Shown: positions 31,070 to 41,787, counted from the stretch's first letter. The stretch is 64,000 bases of DNA from Mycobacterium lepromatosis (GCF_000975265.2 NZ_CP083405.1:2852001-2916000), one strand, 5' to 3'. Numbers and translations: made by a program. Notes: generated by a model not told the origin, from the sequence alone.

Positions 31070-31660
31070 ATGCGTCCATATTTGAGGCTGCTGGGCGCGT
31101 GATCGCTTGGGCTCCAGGATAAGCGGTCCTGATATTGGAGTGAACCAACTTCGATATGTTAGTTTCTTTGTGATGTAGGCATGTCGTACTCCGGGGTCAA
31201 AGTTAGATTACCCAGCTTCTTGTTACGGGCTGCATAGTTGCCGGTCTAGGAATAACGGTGCAGCATTATTGAGCCACTTCGCGACCTCATGTTCTTTTTA
31301 CTGCTAATTGAATCACGTTGTTAAGGAGCCTGGTTATGCCTTGTTTTGTTAGAGAAACTCCTTCTTCCCGATGGTTGGCCCGATCAGATAGCGAAGCAGG
31401 TTAAGGATGGGAACTCGGTGGTGGGTCGACAACGCTGGCCACCATCCCCAGATCGAACAGTCGTCGGCAATAAATGCGTTGTTAATAAATGAGTTGTTGT
31501 TGGACTTTTCGGGGGATTCTCCGACGACTGGAGGCTGTAGTTAAGCAGGTTCGTCATTCTGGTTAAGGATCTTAGGAATCAAAATTGCAAGCGCTAAGAA
31601 TTTTTGGCATGTCGTGTGCGTGGTTTAAGTATCCGCCGTGGTCAATCTGAATACAAGCTG
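31070..31660. other. AT-richer spacer, nothing recognised
   Basis: About 600 bases with stops in all frames and no tRNA-like, hairpin or repeat structure that I can see. Confidence 0.4.
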
Positions 31661-31679
31661 GAGTGCCCAGTTTACACCA

Positions 31680-33330
31680 CAAACTGACGTTGCGGGAAGC
31701 CCCAGTTCGGGTTAGAGACGACATAGTTCAGCAGGGTCTGCATACCGGATTCTTGATTCTAGGTGTTGTTGCAGTGGAACATCCGTGTTCCCGGGTTATT
31801 GACAACCAGCACGGCGTCGATTTTCCGTTTCTACGGCACAATGAGCTTATTCTTGTGGGGGTTGGGGCTACTGTCGTCCCTAGTTACCTGGAAGGCATAG
31901 CCGTGCAAGTACGTCGGATGCCGCATAATTGCGGTTTTATCGAACTTTAATGTGGGACGTTGGCCCAGTTAGTTGTACCTTCAGCGGATTAGTTTTGTTA
32001 TACGGTTCGCTGTTGATTTGTCCAGTTGTGTCGCATCACGTTGTCATCCAAGACTACCGCCAGATTCAAGTTTGGTTGGGTGGGACCTAGGTTTGACGAC
32101 TGTTGTCGAGGTGAACATCTCGATGACACCCACCTGTTTAGTGAGCTTTGTCGGCAGAAATTGCGGTCCCGAAGGTGTCGCCTGACTCGGTTACGGGTAA
32201 TGCACGCGCAACGGCGTTTTTCCTTTCCACTGGTGCAATCGATGGGAAGACGCGGTCGGTGGCGGTCACGATGAGTTGTAGCTTTTGGCCATGCCGATTA
32301 ACAGGGTGTCGATCTGGGTAGGAACCACGGGGTAACCGTCAGAGCGCGTGACCTTCATCGAATGCCTCACTTTGAGCAATGCGCAACGTGTTATTGGAGC
32401 CGGTTTTGATAAACCGGATTTGGATTTGCTGGCACTGACTCGCTTTGAATGTCTTCGTAGACAGCGGCATTCGTACGTTGAACAGGTAGTAGGGGTAAGC
32501 TCTATGTCCGACGTCACCATCCAGCGTCCCAGGTATTTTGGTTGCCGAGTTCGTACTGCTCGCCGCTGGCGCAGGTGAGATGGTCGACGTCGTCGGACTG
32601 GTTTTGGTCATGTTCGACTTGTTGGGCGAGGTTAGATCATCGTAGATGTTGTTGCGGGCTCTTCTCGACACCGTCGTCTAATCGTCGATGACGACAATCC
32701 ATTTGGTGTCGTAGTTACCCGACTTGCGCGGATCGTAGACTATATAGTCATAGTCCTGTATCAGCATGCAGGCCTAGTGTGCGGATGGGCCCATTAAGTG
32801 CTCACGTTCGGTACCTAGAACCGATAAGTAAAGTTACGGCCAGTCGGGCTGCTCGGCATGGCGGGATCGGCGCCGTCCATGTCGTTGGGCAGCGCGACAC
32901 CGTGTCAGTGCACCGACGTCGGATAGTCACGCCGGGTCGTCACGATGACCGTAAGTTCGTCGCCGATGTTGGCCCGGATCGCCCTTCCCAGGACAGTGTT
33001 TCCTTCGGCAAGTGTCCTGGCGGTCACCCCATCTAGGTCGATCTTCATCTGCTGGGGAGCCAAAGTCGTGGTCGCGGTGTGCTCACTGTGTGGCCAGGCT
33101 GCCTCGGCGGCCGCAATTGCATTAGCCATTTCGGCGGCCACCACGCTCTGTGGCAGCAGAATGTTAGATTGGCTGCAAGCGGCCAGCGCGGATCTGCCGG
33201 CGATGCTCGCGGCCATGAAGCTGTGCAGGGTGAGCTGCGCCCCATGAAGAGCAGCTCGCTCGTGGACAGCACAGGAATTGACTACTCCTTATCTATCGTC
33301 CGTAGATTCCGGCGCATTACACCCTGTTTG
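31680..33330 (-). pseudogene. mmcO: Dead multicopper oxidase MmcO (Rv0846c-like)
   Basis: From the 5' side on the minus strand: a lipoprotein-like N-terminus (SALAACSQSN), KIDLDGVTARTLAEGNTVLG and RANIGDELTVIVTTRRDYPT (first cupredoxin domain), IVYDPRKSGNYDTKWIVVID, LFNVRMPLSTKTFKA and IQIRFIKTGSNNTLRIA, then the C-terminal copper region TYLHGYAFQV and MFHCNNT, where histidines of the family motif are mutated. Multiple frames and stops. Intact MmcO oxidises Cu(I) and protects against copper; it belongs to the RicR regulon. Confidence 0.88.
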
Positions 33331-33390
33331 GATATCGCGTAAATCATAACCGCAACTGTGAGGTTCTTGATTTAATACCATCCTTTACAT

Positions 33391-33409
33391 CATACCCATC
33401 TAGGGTATG
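33391..33409. promoter_or_regulatory. RicR-type copper operator between mmcO and lpqS
   Basis: A perfect 7-bp inverted repeat CATACCC-ATCTA-GGGTATG fits the TACCC-N5-GGGTA box known for the copper-responsive repressor RicR. It lies in the divergent intergenic region, 26 nt before the lpqS start and about 60 nt from the mmcO start, both known RicR targets in M. tuberculosis. Both target genes here are dead, so the operator is a fossil unless it serves another purpose. Confidence 0.75.
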
Positions 33410-33434
33410 TAGGAGGGGCAGGTAAAAGATTGAA

Positions 33435-33820
33435 CGGGTGGTGTGGATGCGGGGATCCGTGCTAGTCGCGGTCGCCCTGACGTGGGTGCTTGCTATTAAC
33501 GGGCGCAATGCGTGTTTCTGCAGTACCAGACCATGCAGGCCACCTGAAACACTCGTTGGCGATGTCGCTCGGTGGTGAGTTCGCGATCAATGTTTGCCAT
33601 GTGCACCTATCGGACAACTCGAAGTTGGAGTGCCCAGATCGGTTCGGGACAGTTGTGCTGCCGAGGTCGACCACTTCGGCGATCGTATTGGCCGCCGTGT
33701 TAGCGGTTGTGAGCATCACAGCTGCGTTCATCAATCTCGTCGTGTCGAGTGGGCTCAGACCACCAGCCGCACTGGCGCGTATTCGCACCGGGCAAGACTT
33801 ACTGACTCGGTCTACCTAAC
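33435..33820 (+). pseudogene. lpqS: Dead lipoprotein LpqS (copper regulon)
   Basis: The 5' end VVWMRGSVLVAVALTWVLA resembles the LpqS signal region, then the frame changes near 33500 to HLKHSLAMSLGGEFAINVCH and VHLSDNSKLECPDRFGTVVL with PAALARIRTGQDLLTR at the end. The histidine and cysteine pattern of LpqS is largely kept. The lipobox cysteine is not evident and the two parts are out of frame. Confidence 0.78.
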
Positions 33821-33869
33821 TCGTTGCTGACCAGTCAGAGCTAGACAGTGGGTCTTTATCCCGTGGCCG

Positions 33870-35135
33870 GTGACCGCTGACTCACATCAAAGTGAAACTG
33901 CCGCGATGGAATTTCGTGGCCCGATGCAGAAGCCACGATACCATAAACAACGTTTGGTCCTTCGACAGCTGCGACCCGAAAAACTCGCTAAAACTTGTTG
34001 CTGCGTAGTATAATATCGTCTTAAACCGGCTCCCGGCAAACCCAAGACCGGTATCACCTCACCCCCCCCCGGTCGGGCTCGCCAGCCAGGCACTACGATG
34101 GGCAACATCCCGGTGCTCTGGATGTCTGGGCTCTAGGGGATTGCCAATTCCTTGGGCGCAGCAAGCCGTGGTTTTTCGGCCAGGCTTTAAGGATGCACTC
34201 CCGGTGGCGTGAAAAACCGTCTTGCCATCCACATGGTTGAACGAGCCGACGCCCGAGGTGAGTTGTCTTTTGGGGTTTCGATAGTTAAATCAACCAGCGG
34301 AACATTCGCATTTGGGGCGTACTCTGGTCGGTAATGTCTACCGATACCCAGTCAAGTTGGTTACCGATCTGTGTCTAGAACTGACCATCCAGCGGATGCT
34401 GATTCCCTACAGGACCAGCGTCGCGGTAGTCACCGAGCCGTACTCGGTCGACGGATGGCAGCAGGTACGCAAATACCTTGTCGCGCAGCTTATGGCAGCC
34501 AACCCTGGATCCTGGAATCCCAATCAGTACAACTATCCTGATAACGTCAATGCTTACCAGCTGCTGACGCTGGAGTTGGCTTCCCCGCTTGGGTGCGTCG
34601 ATGTGCTGGTGTGCTCAGTGGGAACCGGGGGCGTGGCCCAGGTTTGCGTGAGTTCAACCGGAGATGAGGTTGATAGGCGTGAACACTATCGGGTCGACAA
34701 TCTTCGGGCAGCTAGCGTCGAGCGGGCTGATGTGTGGGCTGGTCTTGAGCTTTTATCCCAACCACGTTGATTACCGTATGTTAAACTTAATACACCGCGC
34801 TGCTGCCGAAGCGACCTGAGCGTAACGCACCCTGGCCGCGATACTCTATACTAGCGATTAATGGAGTGTAGGAGCAGTGGCCTTGGTGGTCCATTGAGTA
34901 GCATGCACGTTCCCGCCCGACACCACCACCATCGCCGCGGTCTTCGCGGTCTTCCTCGACAACCCGCAGCGCTATTTGGAGGCCATACTACAACGACGAG
35001 CACTGCAACCAACACCAACTGCTCAGCGGTGAAAACCCGACGGAGAACAACATGCTCGGACGCGGTGGTCACCCGATGGACACGTGACACCACGGTAATT
35101 AATCTGGCTCTGGCAGTGGTGTGGTGGTAGCGTGT
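33870..35135 (+). pseudogene. cysK2: Dead S-sulfocysteine synthase CysK2
   Basis: The best block (34312-34770) reads [39 protein letters not shown] and [17 protein letters not shown], the central part of a PLP-dependent cysteine synthase family protein; the last part DNPQRYLEAILQRRALQPTP lies in another frame near 34960. The N-terminus is scattered (VKNRLAIHMVERADARGE). It follows lpqS as in M. tuberculosis. A nine-C run at 34062-34070 and many stops disrupt it. Confidence 0.75.
34062..34070 (+). repeat. Homopolymer run of nine C
   Basis: A C9 tract sits in the dead cysK2 gene. Such tracts are prone to length change and are used for strain typing in this clade. Confidence 0.8.
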
Positions 35136-35209
35136 TTTGATGTTGTTTTAATCTATTGATTGGTTTCATAACCATAACAACGGGTGTCAGCGATAGCTTT
35201 GATTTTATG

Positions 35210-36241
35210 CGGTCGCCGCCGATTAACTTGTTTTGTGGTCAATGCACTTGTCGGTAAGATGGTTATTGCCCCAACCGGTCGTCAGGTACCGGTCTGTGAC
35301 ACGGTGGAGCGATTTTCGGCTGAAGAGAAGCAGGTTGGTTGTCATGGCCGACGTGGAAAGTGACGAGGTTGAGGCCCGGGCGGCAAAGTTGGTCACCAAC
35401 GCGCTTTGGACGTTTCCAATCCCGAATAGGTGGAAGCGGTGGTGGATACTGCCGTCGAGAAATTCGTTGTGCTGCAAGTTATGTGTGAACAACATGCGAG
35501 TTTCAAGCGCCATGCACAGACGATTCCTCGTCGACGGTGTTGGATGGTAATGATGGCAGCGCATCCAGGTCGATCTTGCCCCACGTGCGGGTAGGGCAGC
35601 TCGTGGACTCGAACAGTCGTGACACCAGTGCGGTGGACAGCTGCTAGGCGAGCTGGCTGCGGGCTTCGTTAATATTGAACGATGGGTCCGCGCTGACCAC
35701 GTAGCCAACCCGCACCGGCGCGCCGGTAAAGGTACGGCGAACCGCGCCGAGCCGACGCGACACCCGGCAAGTGTACTAGCGCACCGTAGACCTCACCGAG
35801 CTCGATGCGGCGAAATCTATTTTCAACATGACTTTGATCGGTGGGATCCAAGCCGGCGGTGGTGTGATGACGTGCGGTGTTGCCAAAGCGGCGGTCATCT
35901 AATCCACCAAGTCTGTGGCAATCGAGTTGGCGTAATATGGTATTCGGATGAATGCCACCGCACTAAGCAACATAACTACGTCTCTGTTAGCGACGTCGGC
36001 GGCCACTATGGATCAGAAAGTGATTGAGCGTTAGACTGCGGGAATTCGTGAAACGATGCGAACTGACCGTCCACTGAAGCGCGAAGGTACACTCGATGAC
36101 ATCCCGGAGGCTGAACTGTATTTCGCCGGTAAACGGTCACGCTATGTTAGCGAGACCGTCCTGCCGGTGGATGGCGAGACTAGTGAAAGTAAAGCGATCC
36201 GGTCCAAGAAAAGCGAGGAAGACCGGCGATCTTGGGCGTGA
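35210..36241 (+). pseudogene. Dead short-chain dehydrogenase/reductase
   Basis: N-terminal pieces NALVGKMVIAPTGRQ and VVMADVESDEVEARAAKLV with DVSNPE and VEAVVDTAVEKF show the Rossmann start; the C-terminal third reads GGGVMTCGVAKAAVI, KSVAIELA, YGIRMNATALSNITTSLLAT and AAELYFAGKRSRYVSETVLP-like sequence. The active-site Tyr region has changed to C (TCGVAKAA), and several stops are present. It heads a plus-strand block of catabolic pseudogenes. Confidence 0.78.
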
Positions 36242-36375
36242 CGTTCGGTGTGGTGCCTCCATTTGATTAATTTACTCGCTTGATTGCATGCCTTTATGTG
36301 CGCCTCACATAGGTGTATGACCGCGGCTGGCAGGACTCTGCGTACTGAACGGGCCACTTTTCACCCAGGAGTCGA

Positions 36376-36964
36376 TCTTGGCCGGTGGCCGAGCAATTGT
36401 ATGTCGAGCACGGCATAATTTGCGGTGTCCAATCGGCAAATCAGCCAGCCCGCTGTTCAGGGCAATGTGCCGTGTAGGCTGCCATTTCGGCGCCAAGGTC
36501 GACCTGATCCGTGCGATCGACGAGAAAAATCGTGTGCTCGTCGAACCGCTACGCGACCACATGGTGGCCGAGCTGTTGGCGTCCAAGGCGTCCGCCGAAA
36601 TGCAGGAGCGGGTGACCTTCCTGGTGCACCCGCTCACCGAGATTTAACCTGGTATGCGACGGTTGCGCGGCTCAAGCAGTAACTGATCCTGCCTAATATC
36701 ACATTATCGTCAAGGGCGCGCTTGGCGCGTCGTAGCTGGTTCAGGTGGTCGACGGTGTCAACCGCTGTTTGTCCGCCTTGTCCACTGCGGTGCGCTACGA
36801 ACGTAGCGTTATGCATGGCCCACAACCTGTTGATGCACACCTGCGCCGATCTTAAACGAGCGCTCGCCGTGAGCGCACCAATGCGGTCTTGGCGGACCGC
36901 TGGTTCCGGTCTGACCTACGCGATCGTGGGCCTATTACTAGCGCTGCTGACGCCGAATCGATGA
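36376..36964 (+). pseudogene. Dead TetR-family regulator
   Basis: Legible parts are VAEQLYVEHGI (helix 1), KVDLIRAIDEKNRVLVEPLR and DHMVAELLASKASAEMQERV (ligand domain), then AVRYERSVM and, near the end, DAIVGLLLALL-like sequence in other frames. The recognition helix is lost. It sits between an SDR and two M24 peptidase remnants and probably controlled that cluster. Confidence 0.65.
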
Positions 36965-36984
36965 AGGATCGAAGGATGAAAATA

Positions 36985-37500
36985 ACTGTTGACCAAGGTA
37001 ATCGCACGTAATCGGGTAGCTGTGTAATGAATGCAGCCGAGGTGTTCGACCAGTAAAATGAGGACGGAATCATTGTCCTACGAAATGCGCATCCGTCGGT
37101 CGAGTAAGTCGATGGCGCACACCGGGCCGCTGTGGCGTGCTTGTTGCCGGCCATGCACATTGAGGATGAAAAGATGCAGACACACATCCCTGAATGTGAC
37201 CCGGACTGGAGCTACCTTCGCGGAGCTCGATCGGGTTGCAACCGCAGCCAACGACGGCACCCGGTCGGGGCTGCCGCATTTTTACTTGGGCCACGGAATC
37301 AGCTCCAGTGCAACTGAAAGGCCTATGGTTGAAACCGATCTCGGTGAAGAGTTTGACGAGAATTTTGTCCTCCAATCAGGGATGGTGTTGGTCTTGGAAC
37401 CAGGGATATGGGAGGACGGCACCGATGGCTATCGTCGCTAAGAGGTCTTTGTGATCGCTGCGGAAGGCTGGACACGCTTGACCGGACTACCTCTATGGCA
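36985..37500 (+). pseudogene. Dead M24-family (Xaa-Pro peptidase-like) gene, first copy
   Basis: The C-terminal half reads GATFAELDRVATAANDG, LPHFYLGHGISSSATERPMV and VLQSGMVLVLEPGIWEDGTD with EEVFVIAAEGW. The HG and EPG metal-site segments of the M24 fold are recognisable. The 5' part is scattered and frame-shifted. A second member of the family begins at about 37485. Confidence 0.75.
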
Positions 37501-37970
37501 ACTGAAGTTCTTCCCGACGATCGTGCTCTGTGCTCGAGTCGGCAGCGGGCGCTGGACCAGATGGCAGCGCACGATCTCGATATCCTGGTTCTCGGTCGCC
37601 AGCCAACGTCCGGTACATCTCTGGTGCGCTGCAACTGTGGGTTGCCGGGACCTGACCATTTGGCACGACATGTGTGCTGGCGCGCGACTGGCTCAGTACA
37701 TGGGATGAAAGTGTCCCTGACGACGTCCCGTACGAGCATTTGTATAGCCTCTCGTGGAATCAATCTGATGAACACCATCTCGGTGCTGCAGCGCATTGAT
37801 GGCGCGACCACCGCTCGGCGCGTCGGAACCGATGGGCTATCACCAGTTGTCTTCCACCTGCTACTGAGTCGGTCCAAAGACACTGCTGGGCCATTGGTGG
37901 AGGCGTGCAGCAGGGCTCACCAGCGGATAATTGCAGCTATAGCGCGCTATCGATTGCGCTAGGAATACTC
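37485..37970 (+). pseudogene. Dead M24-family gene, second copy, N-terminal domain only
   Basis: The open frame 37408-37962 contains RQRALDQMAAHDLDILVLGR, then MNTISVLQRIDGATTARRVG and TDGLSPVVF, the creatinase-type N-terminal domain of M24 peptidases. No metal-binding C-terminal domain follows. The frame appears to be stitched from parts in which the original frame changes. The start lies in the 3' end of the first copy. Confidence 0.65.
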
Positions 37971-37974
37971 TGCT

Positions 37975-38400
37975 AACGCGCTAACGTCGACTGTTATTGA
38001 CATCTGTATGAACCGTTGTTTAGCCCCTGCTATTCGGGTGATCAGCGGTATATAAATCATAATCCAGCTGGATACAAAGTACGGCTGGGACGCAGCACCC
38101 ACAAGTCAACTGGCTTGCCGTTTGCTGATGTGCGAACCGTGACCGGGTCGATACTAATGCACTCGTCGACGCTCGATCTCTTTTGGTAGATAGCTTCTGG
38201 CGGGACCCGAGAGAGAGAAGTCACGGATTTATGCCACCGAGAATGATTAATAAATTAATAAGTAGGGAAGTTGGTACCCGTGTTAGACGATGAGAGCACA
38301 TCTGGATCTCCCATCAGTTCGTCGAAATGCCATAGTATAGTATGATATACACCGCTCAACTACATGTGAGGGATCACTATGGAGCATCGGCTCTGATCCT
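37975..38400. other. Decayed spacer, nothing recognised
   Basis: No family, RNA or repeat was identified. The segment 38325-38355 is a run of short TATAGT/ATATAC repeats, which fits decayed AT-rich sequence. Confidence 0.4.
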
Positions 38401-38408
38401 CACTCAGA

Positions 38409-38684
38409 TTAGCATTTGGTGAAGTCCGTGCCGCGCAGATCGGCTACATCAAACCTAACGTTCCTCAAGTCCACGCCGGTGAAATTACCCACGACAAGTT
38501 CTTGCGGTTGGCTATCCAGCCAAGGCACCTGGCAGGGTGCCCCGCGTCCCCGGGTGCATAATATGTGCCACCCACTCAAATCTTCCGATGCGGCGACCAC
38601 GCCACTAGAACCGGCCATTAGAGCAACAACGACACCTGTCCTCAACCCTGCAGAACCCCGCCGACTACCAAGCCCACCACTCAT
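38409..38684 (-). CDS. Small exported pentapeptide-like protein
   Basis: A 91-residue open frame starts at ATG 38684 with AGGAG 4 nt upstream. It has an N-terminal export signal (RRGSAGLRTGVVVALMAGSS, cleavage near VVAAS) and ends with pentapeptide-like units FTGVD LRNVR FDVAD LRGTD FTKC. Two further cysteines (ILCTRGRGAPC) could form a disulfide. The function is unknown. It is one of very few open frames with a good ribosome-binding site in a 20-kb pseudogene tract, so it may be alive, or it may be the truncated front of a longer repeat protein. A 21-bp tandem repeat lies just upstream. Confidence 0.55.
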   Translation of the reverse strand: MSGGLGSRRGSAGLRTGVVVALMAGSSGVVAASEDLSGWHILCTRGRGAPCQVPWLDSQPQELVVGNFTGVDLRNVRFDVADLRGTDFTKC

Positions 38685-38700
38685 GTGACTCCTGCACATT

Positions 38701-38742
38701 AAATTTCTTTTGTCCCTTTTTAAATTTCTTTTGTCCCTTTTT
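38701..38742. repeat. Two perfect copies of a 21-bp tandem repeat
   Basis: The unit AAATTTCTTTTGTCCCTTTT plus one T occurs at 38701-38721 and again at 38722-38742 without a mismatch. It ends 17 nt upstream of the ATG of the exported pentapeptide-like ORF, in its presumed leader or promoter. M. leprae typing schemes include a 21-bp VNTR; identity with this locus was not checked. Confidence 0.9.
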
Positions 38743-38744
38743 CA

Positions 38745-39480
38745 AAACTATTTCAAACGCATTTGATCTCACATCGCACAGTCCACAGCGACAGCAGCGC
38801 TAGGATCACTCATAGGCAGTCGACATCGGGCACCTCCCCGAACTAAATCCAGCAGAACCCGGTCGACAGCACGCTCGCACGAGCCCAGCCGTCGTCGTTG
38901 TGTTGGGTTTTGTGGTCTTGCTGAGGGGTAGCGTGTCTTGGAGCAGTGAACTTGCCGTTACCAACGCCATTCGACCCGGTTGCTAGTTTTCGTATTTATT
39001 GACTGCTGGTGGTGTACTCGGCTGCTTGCTAACTACCTTGGTAGAATAAATTGGCTCCCTAGTACCATGTTGTCATTATGTTAATATTTTATGGATCAAT
39101 GCATTTAAGTGATCACGGCATTGTGGATAGTCGCACACTGTCAGATCACGATCACCATCGTTGTTGCAGCCAAAGCCGAAGTACGATGCGGTTAAAGAAT
39201 TCAAGATTATGTGAGAAGACATTGGGTGTTCTCGACTTGATCTTCCCAGGATAAACGTGTTGGTAACTAATTGCAGTCACAGTGTTGACGCTCAAGAATC
39301 GTACACAGCCTACGAGGTCGTCAAGTCGGTACAAGCCGGCATAGCCGATCGACAAAGATTCATATTCATCAACACGCGTATCACCTCGACCAAAGTCTAA
39401 TTGCAAGTTACCTAATATACTTAGTTCTGAGCTTGATGTATTGCGGCACAACTTGTTGTTTTGATTTTGATTTCGTCCAA
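38745..39480. other. AT-richer spacer, nothing recognised
   Basis: A minus-strand frame of 99 codons (39152-39451) exists but shows no family features and no ribosome-binding site. The region could hold the promoter of the pentapeptide-like gene near 38745-38790; otherwise I see nothing. Confidence 0.35.
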
Positions 39481-39489
39481 ATATACGGC

Positions 39490-39885
39490 AAGTTACTAGG
39501 CTACTTCGATGGCTAACGATGCACGGAAGAAATCGATTTTCAGGCAGTTACCCGCATCGAAGGGAAGAGTGACTCCGTTGATGTAGCGTGATTTGTCGGC
39601 AACCAAGAACAGCATCGCATTGCTGATGTCCTTTGGCTCCATCTACAGAGTCGGCAGTGTATGGAACAGTTGATAGACCGGCGCCACGTCGTCCTGTCCG
39701 GAGTCTCCTAGATTCGAGTGGAGCAACCGAAAGGGGCCCTCGTTTATTGTCATCGGGGTTATAACGTGCTTGTGGTGCACCGAGTTGACTCGATTCCTAT
39801 AACCAACTCAACTGTCAAGGCGGTCATCAGCCTGACAACACCATGTTTGGCGGACACATAATGGCGGGTATGCGGGTGAGACTTG
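39490..39885 (-). pseudogene. Dead short-chain dehydrogenase, C-terminal remnant
   Basis: The minus strand reads RVNSVHHKHVITPMTINEGP, LGDSGQDDVAPVYQLFHTLP, MEPKDISNAMLFLVADKSRY and INGVTLPFDAGNCLK, the substrate loop and C-terminus of a classical mycobacterial SDR. The Rossmann fold and catalytic Tyr-Lys part are missing or unreadable, so the 5' half was deleted or eroded. Confidence 0.75.
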
Positions 39886-39889
39886 AGTC

Positions 39890-40480
39890 TGCTGACCGGG
39901 CTGGCCAGAATATGCCGAACATCGGCTTCCACGCTTTGATGGCAATGATGTCGACTTCAACGAGGTGTTTTTCACAGAAGTGCATGCTCCGGAAGAGAAT
40001 TTGATTGGTTCAGCTCAATGGGGTATAATGTTGGGGTAACAGATCCCTCGGCCATGAAGGCGGCATGTTGTGGACGAGGTACACTGACCTGCCGCATGAT
40101 CTGACTATCGATTTCGATCCCTCGGAAGTGCTGAAGTGGGATAGCTTTACGCCACCTTGGTGATGGATTGGCAGGCGCTGCGCCTGTTTAGGTACGCGGC
40201 TTTGGTGTGGGTGGCTTGTGGGGAAGAGGATGTGTCCACTTAATCAATGCTTCCGCTCCTGGGCTCGGGGTTCTGCAACGTGCTTGCGAGCACGCGCTGA
40301 ACGCCGCAAGCGTCAACGGGTTCGTGCACCGTGCAATCACCGCCCCGTTCGCTCCGCTGAACCTAGACCACTACTACGGTGGCTGGTTCGACCGTTACAT
40401 CCGTAACTTTGCCACGACCATCGTCGTCGATACTTCTGATGAGAACCAGCCGAATATCATCCCTGAACGGATACTTGGTT
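39890..40480 (+). pseudogene. Dead acyl-CoA dehydrogenase, 3' part
   Basis: Blocks in different frames: NDVDFNEVFFTEVHAPEENL with IGSAQWGIML, then MDWQALRLFRYAAL, and finally VLQRACEHALNAASVNGFV and IIPERILGYRAI, corresponding to the conserved end GTSEIQxNIIAERxLG. The catalytic base region is not clear. It is oriented opposite to the SDR remnant. Confidence 0.7.
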
Positions 40481-40518
40481 ACCGTGCAATTAGCGGACCT
40501 CAGCAGCGTGTGTACCGT

Positions 40519-40815
40519 CTAGTGACCAAACATTGGCGGTAGTAGCCAGTCTAGCCGGCGTTCGATTGAGCGTAGAGGCTCACTGCGACGAGCGTTGCCA
40601 CCGATCGATACCGTACCTAGATCAATGCCGAGCATTGCAACTCGGGAGTTGTGGGCTTCGCCGCGTTGCACTCGTTTTCGGGCGATATCGCCAGTCAACA
40701 CCGCTGCAATACCGAAGGCGATCCCAACCAGGAGCCAGTAGGTGATGAGCGGGACCACGCCCAAGATAAACGATGCGACACCGGATTCGTTACGCGGGAA
40801 GGATTGACTCAGCAT
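40519..40815 (-). pseudogene. Short DUF4190-like membrane protein, probably frameshifted
   Basis: The 98-codon frame reads NESGVASFILGVVPLITYWL and LVGIAFGIAAVLTGDIARKR, then VAMLGIDLGTVSI, the two-helix pattern of DUF4190 proteins, followed by a charged tail (RRSEPLRSIERRLDWLLPPM) unlike the family. The usual last hydrophobic residues are replaced, which suggests a frameshift after GTVSI. It could still make a small membrane protein. Confidence 0.45.
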
Positions 40816-40884
40816 GTGTCGATGTTAGACGCTGCAGCGCGCGAAGTGTTAGTTGGCCCAGGGCCAGTCGCAGCGTAGATCCTT

Positions 40885-41490
40885 TAGTGCACAACGTTGC
40901 TACGGCATCCTGGGTCAGTTCGGGCGCTGTCGAGCAATTCGTCTAAGGTCAGCGAACACTTGATATGTCGGTGCAGCTGGTGTTCGGCGGTGAAACCGAT
41001 CCCGCAGAGCACCTGCTTGCAGTGCCGTGCGGCGATGAGCGCTGCTTGGTCGGCTGCGGCCTTATCCAGCAAAGCGGCTAGGACACCGGAATTGTCCGAG
41101 TTTTCTGGCATATTGCCGGCGGTGTGCACCGCCGCCTCGGCGCCTTCGATCGCGACATGCTTCTCGACCAGCCGGTGCCGGATCGCTTGACACGAGCCGA
41201 TTGTTCCGGCTAAAACTTAAAATGTTCCAGGATGTTGCTGGTGCCGAATCGCTACCGAGCCAGGTAGTGCCCCTACGGCTATCGTGGTTAGCGGGACTGG
41301 ATTCCCTTCTGGTGCGATGCATGGGACGATTGCTATCGTGTGCAGAACCGCAATAGTGGTTGCGTTTCCAGACCACCCAGTCGTCGTCCACGAACGGCAT
41401 CGTCGTAGTTTTGGTGGTCCGGCGTAACGTAATTATGGGTGCCTGGGCCGCGGTAGCGCGCAGGGGTGACCTCTTCTTCGGCATCCACTA
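40885..41490 (-). pseudogene. Dead acyl-CoA dehydrogenase (second)
   Basis: The minus strand shows SQAIRHRLVEKHVAIEGAEA, then in frame HTAGNMPENSDNSGVLAALL and KQVLCGIGFTAEHQLHRHIK with LTLDELLDSART, the typical C-terminal helical domain of actinobacterial acyl-CoA dehydrogenases (CxGGIGFTxEHxLHRY). The N-terminal half is fragmented. Confidence 0.75.
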
Positions 41491-41787
41491 CCGAGATGGG
41501 CATGCTGGCGCCGGAGCCTTACCCCTGGGAGCGGGTGTGATCCGCCGGGGATCGGGCACGTCCCCCCGAGTCGTCGCGCTGTTCGCCACACGGGTAGGCA
41601 TCAGCTACCTCCGGCGAAGCGCCCGTGTCCGGAATCCATGAAGTGCTGAGCACGTGCTCGGCATGACGATAATGTCGTGTTCAAGGTTGGTCCACTCGGG
41701 CAATGAAGTGACGTGGCCACGATCAGCGTTGGCCGACTTGGAACGTCCACAGACCTTTGAGCGAACAGTGAGAGTTGTGGGGTGAGG

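Noticed and set aside
35223-35708. A 161-codon minus-strand open frame
   Set aside because: The plus strand here carries the N-terminal part of an SDR gene; the minus frame shows no family pattern.
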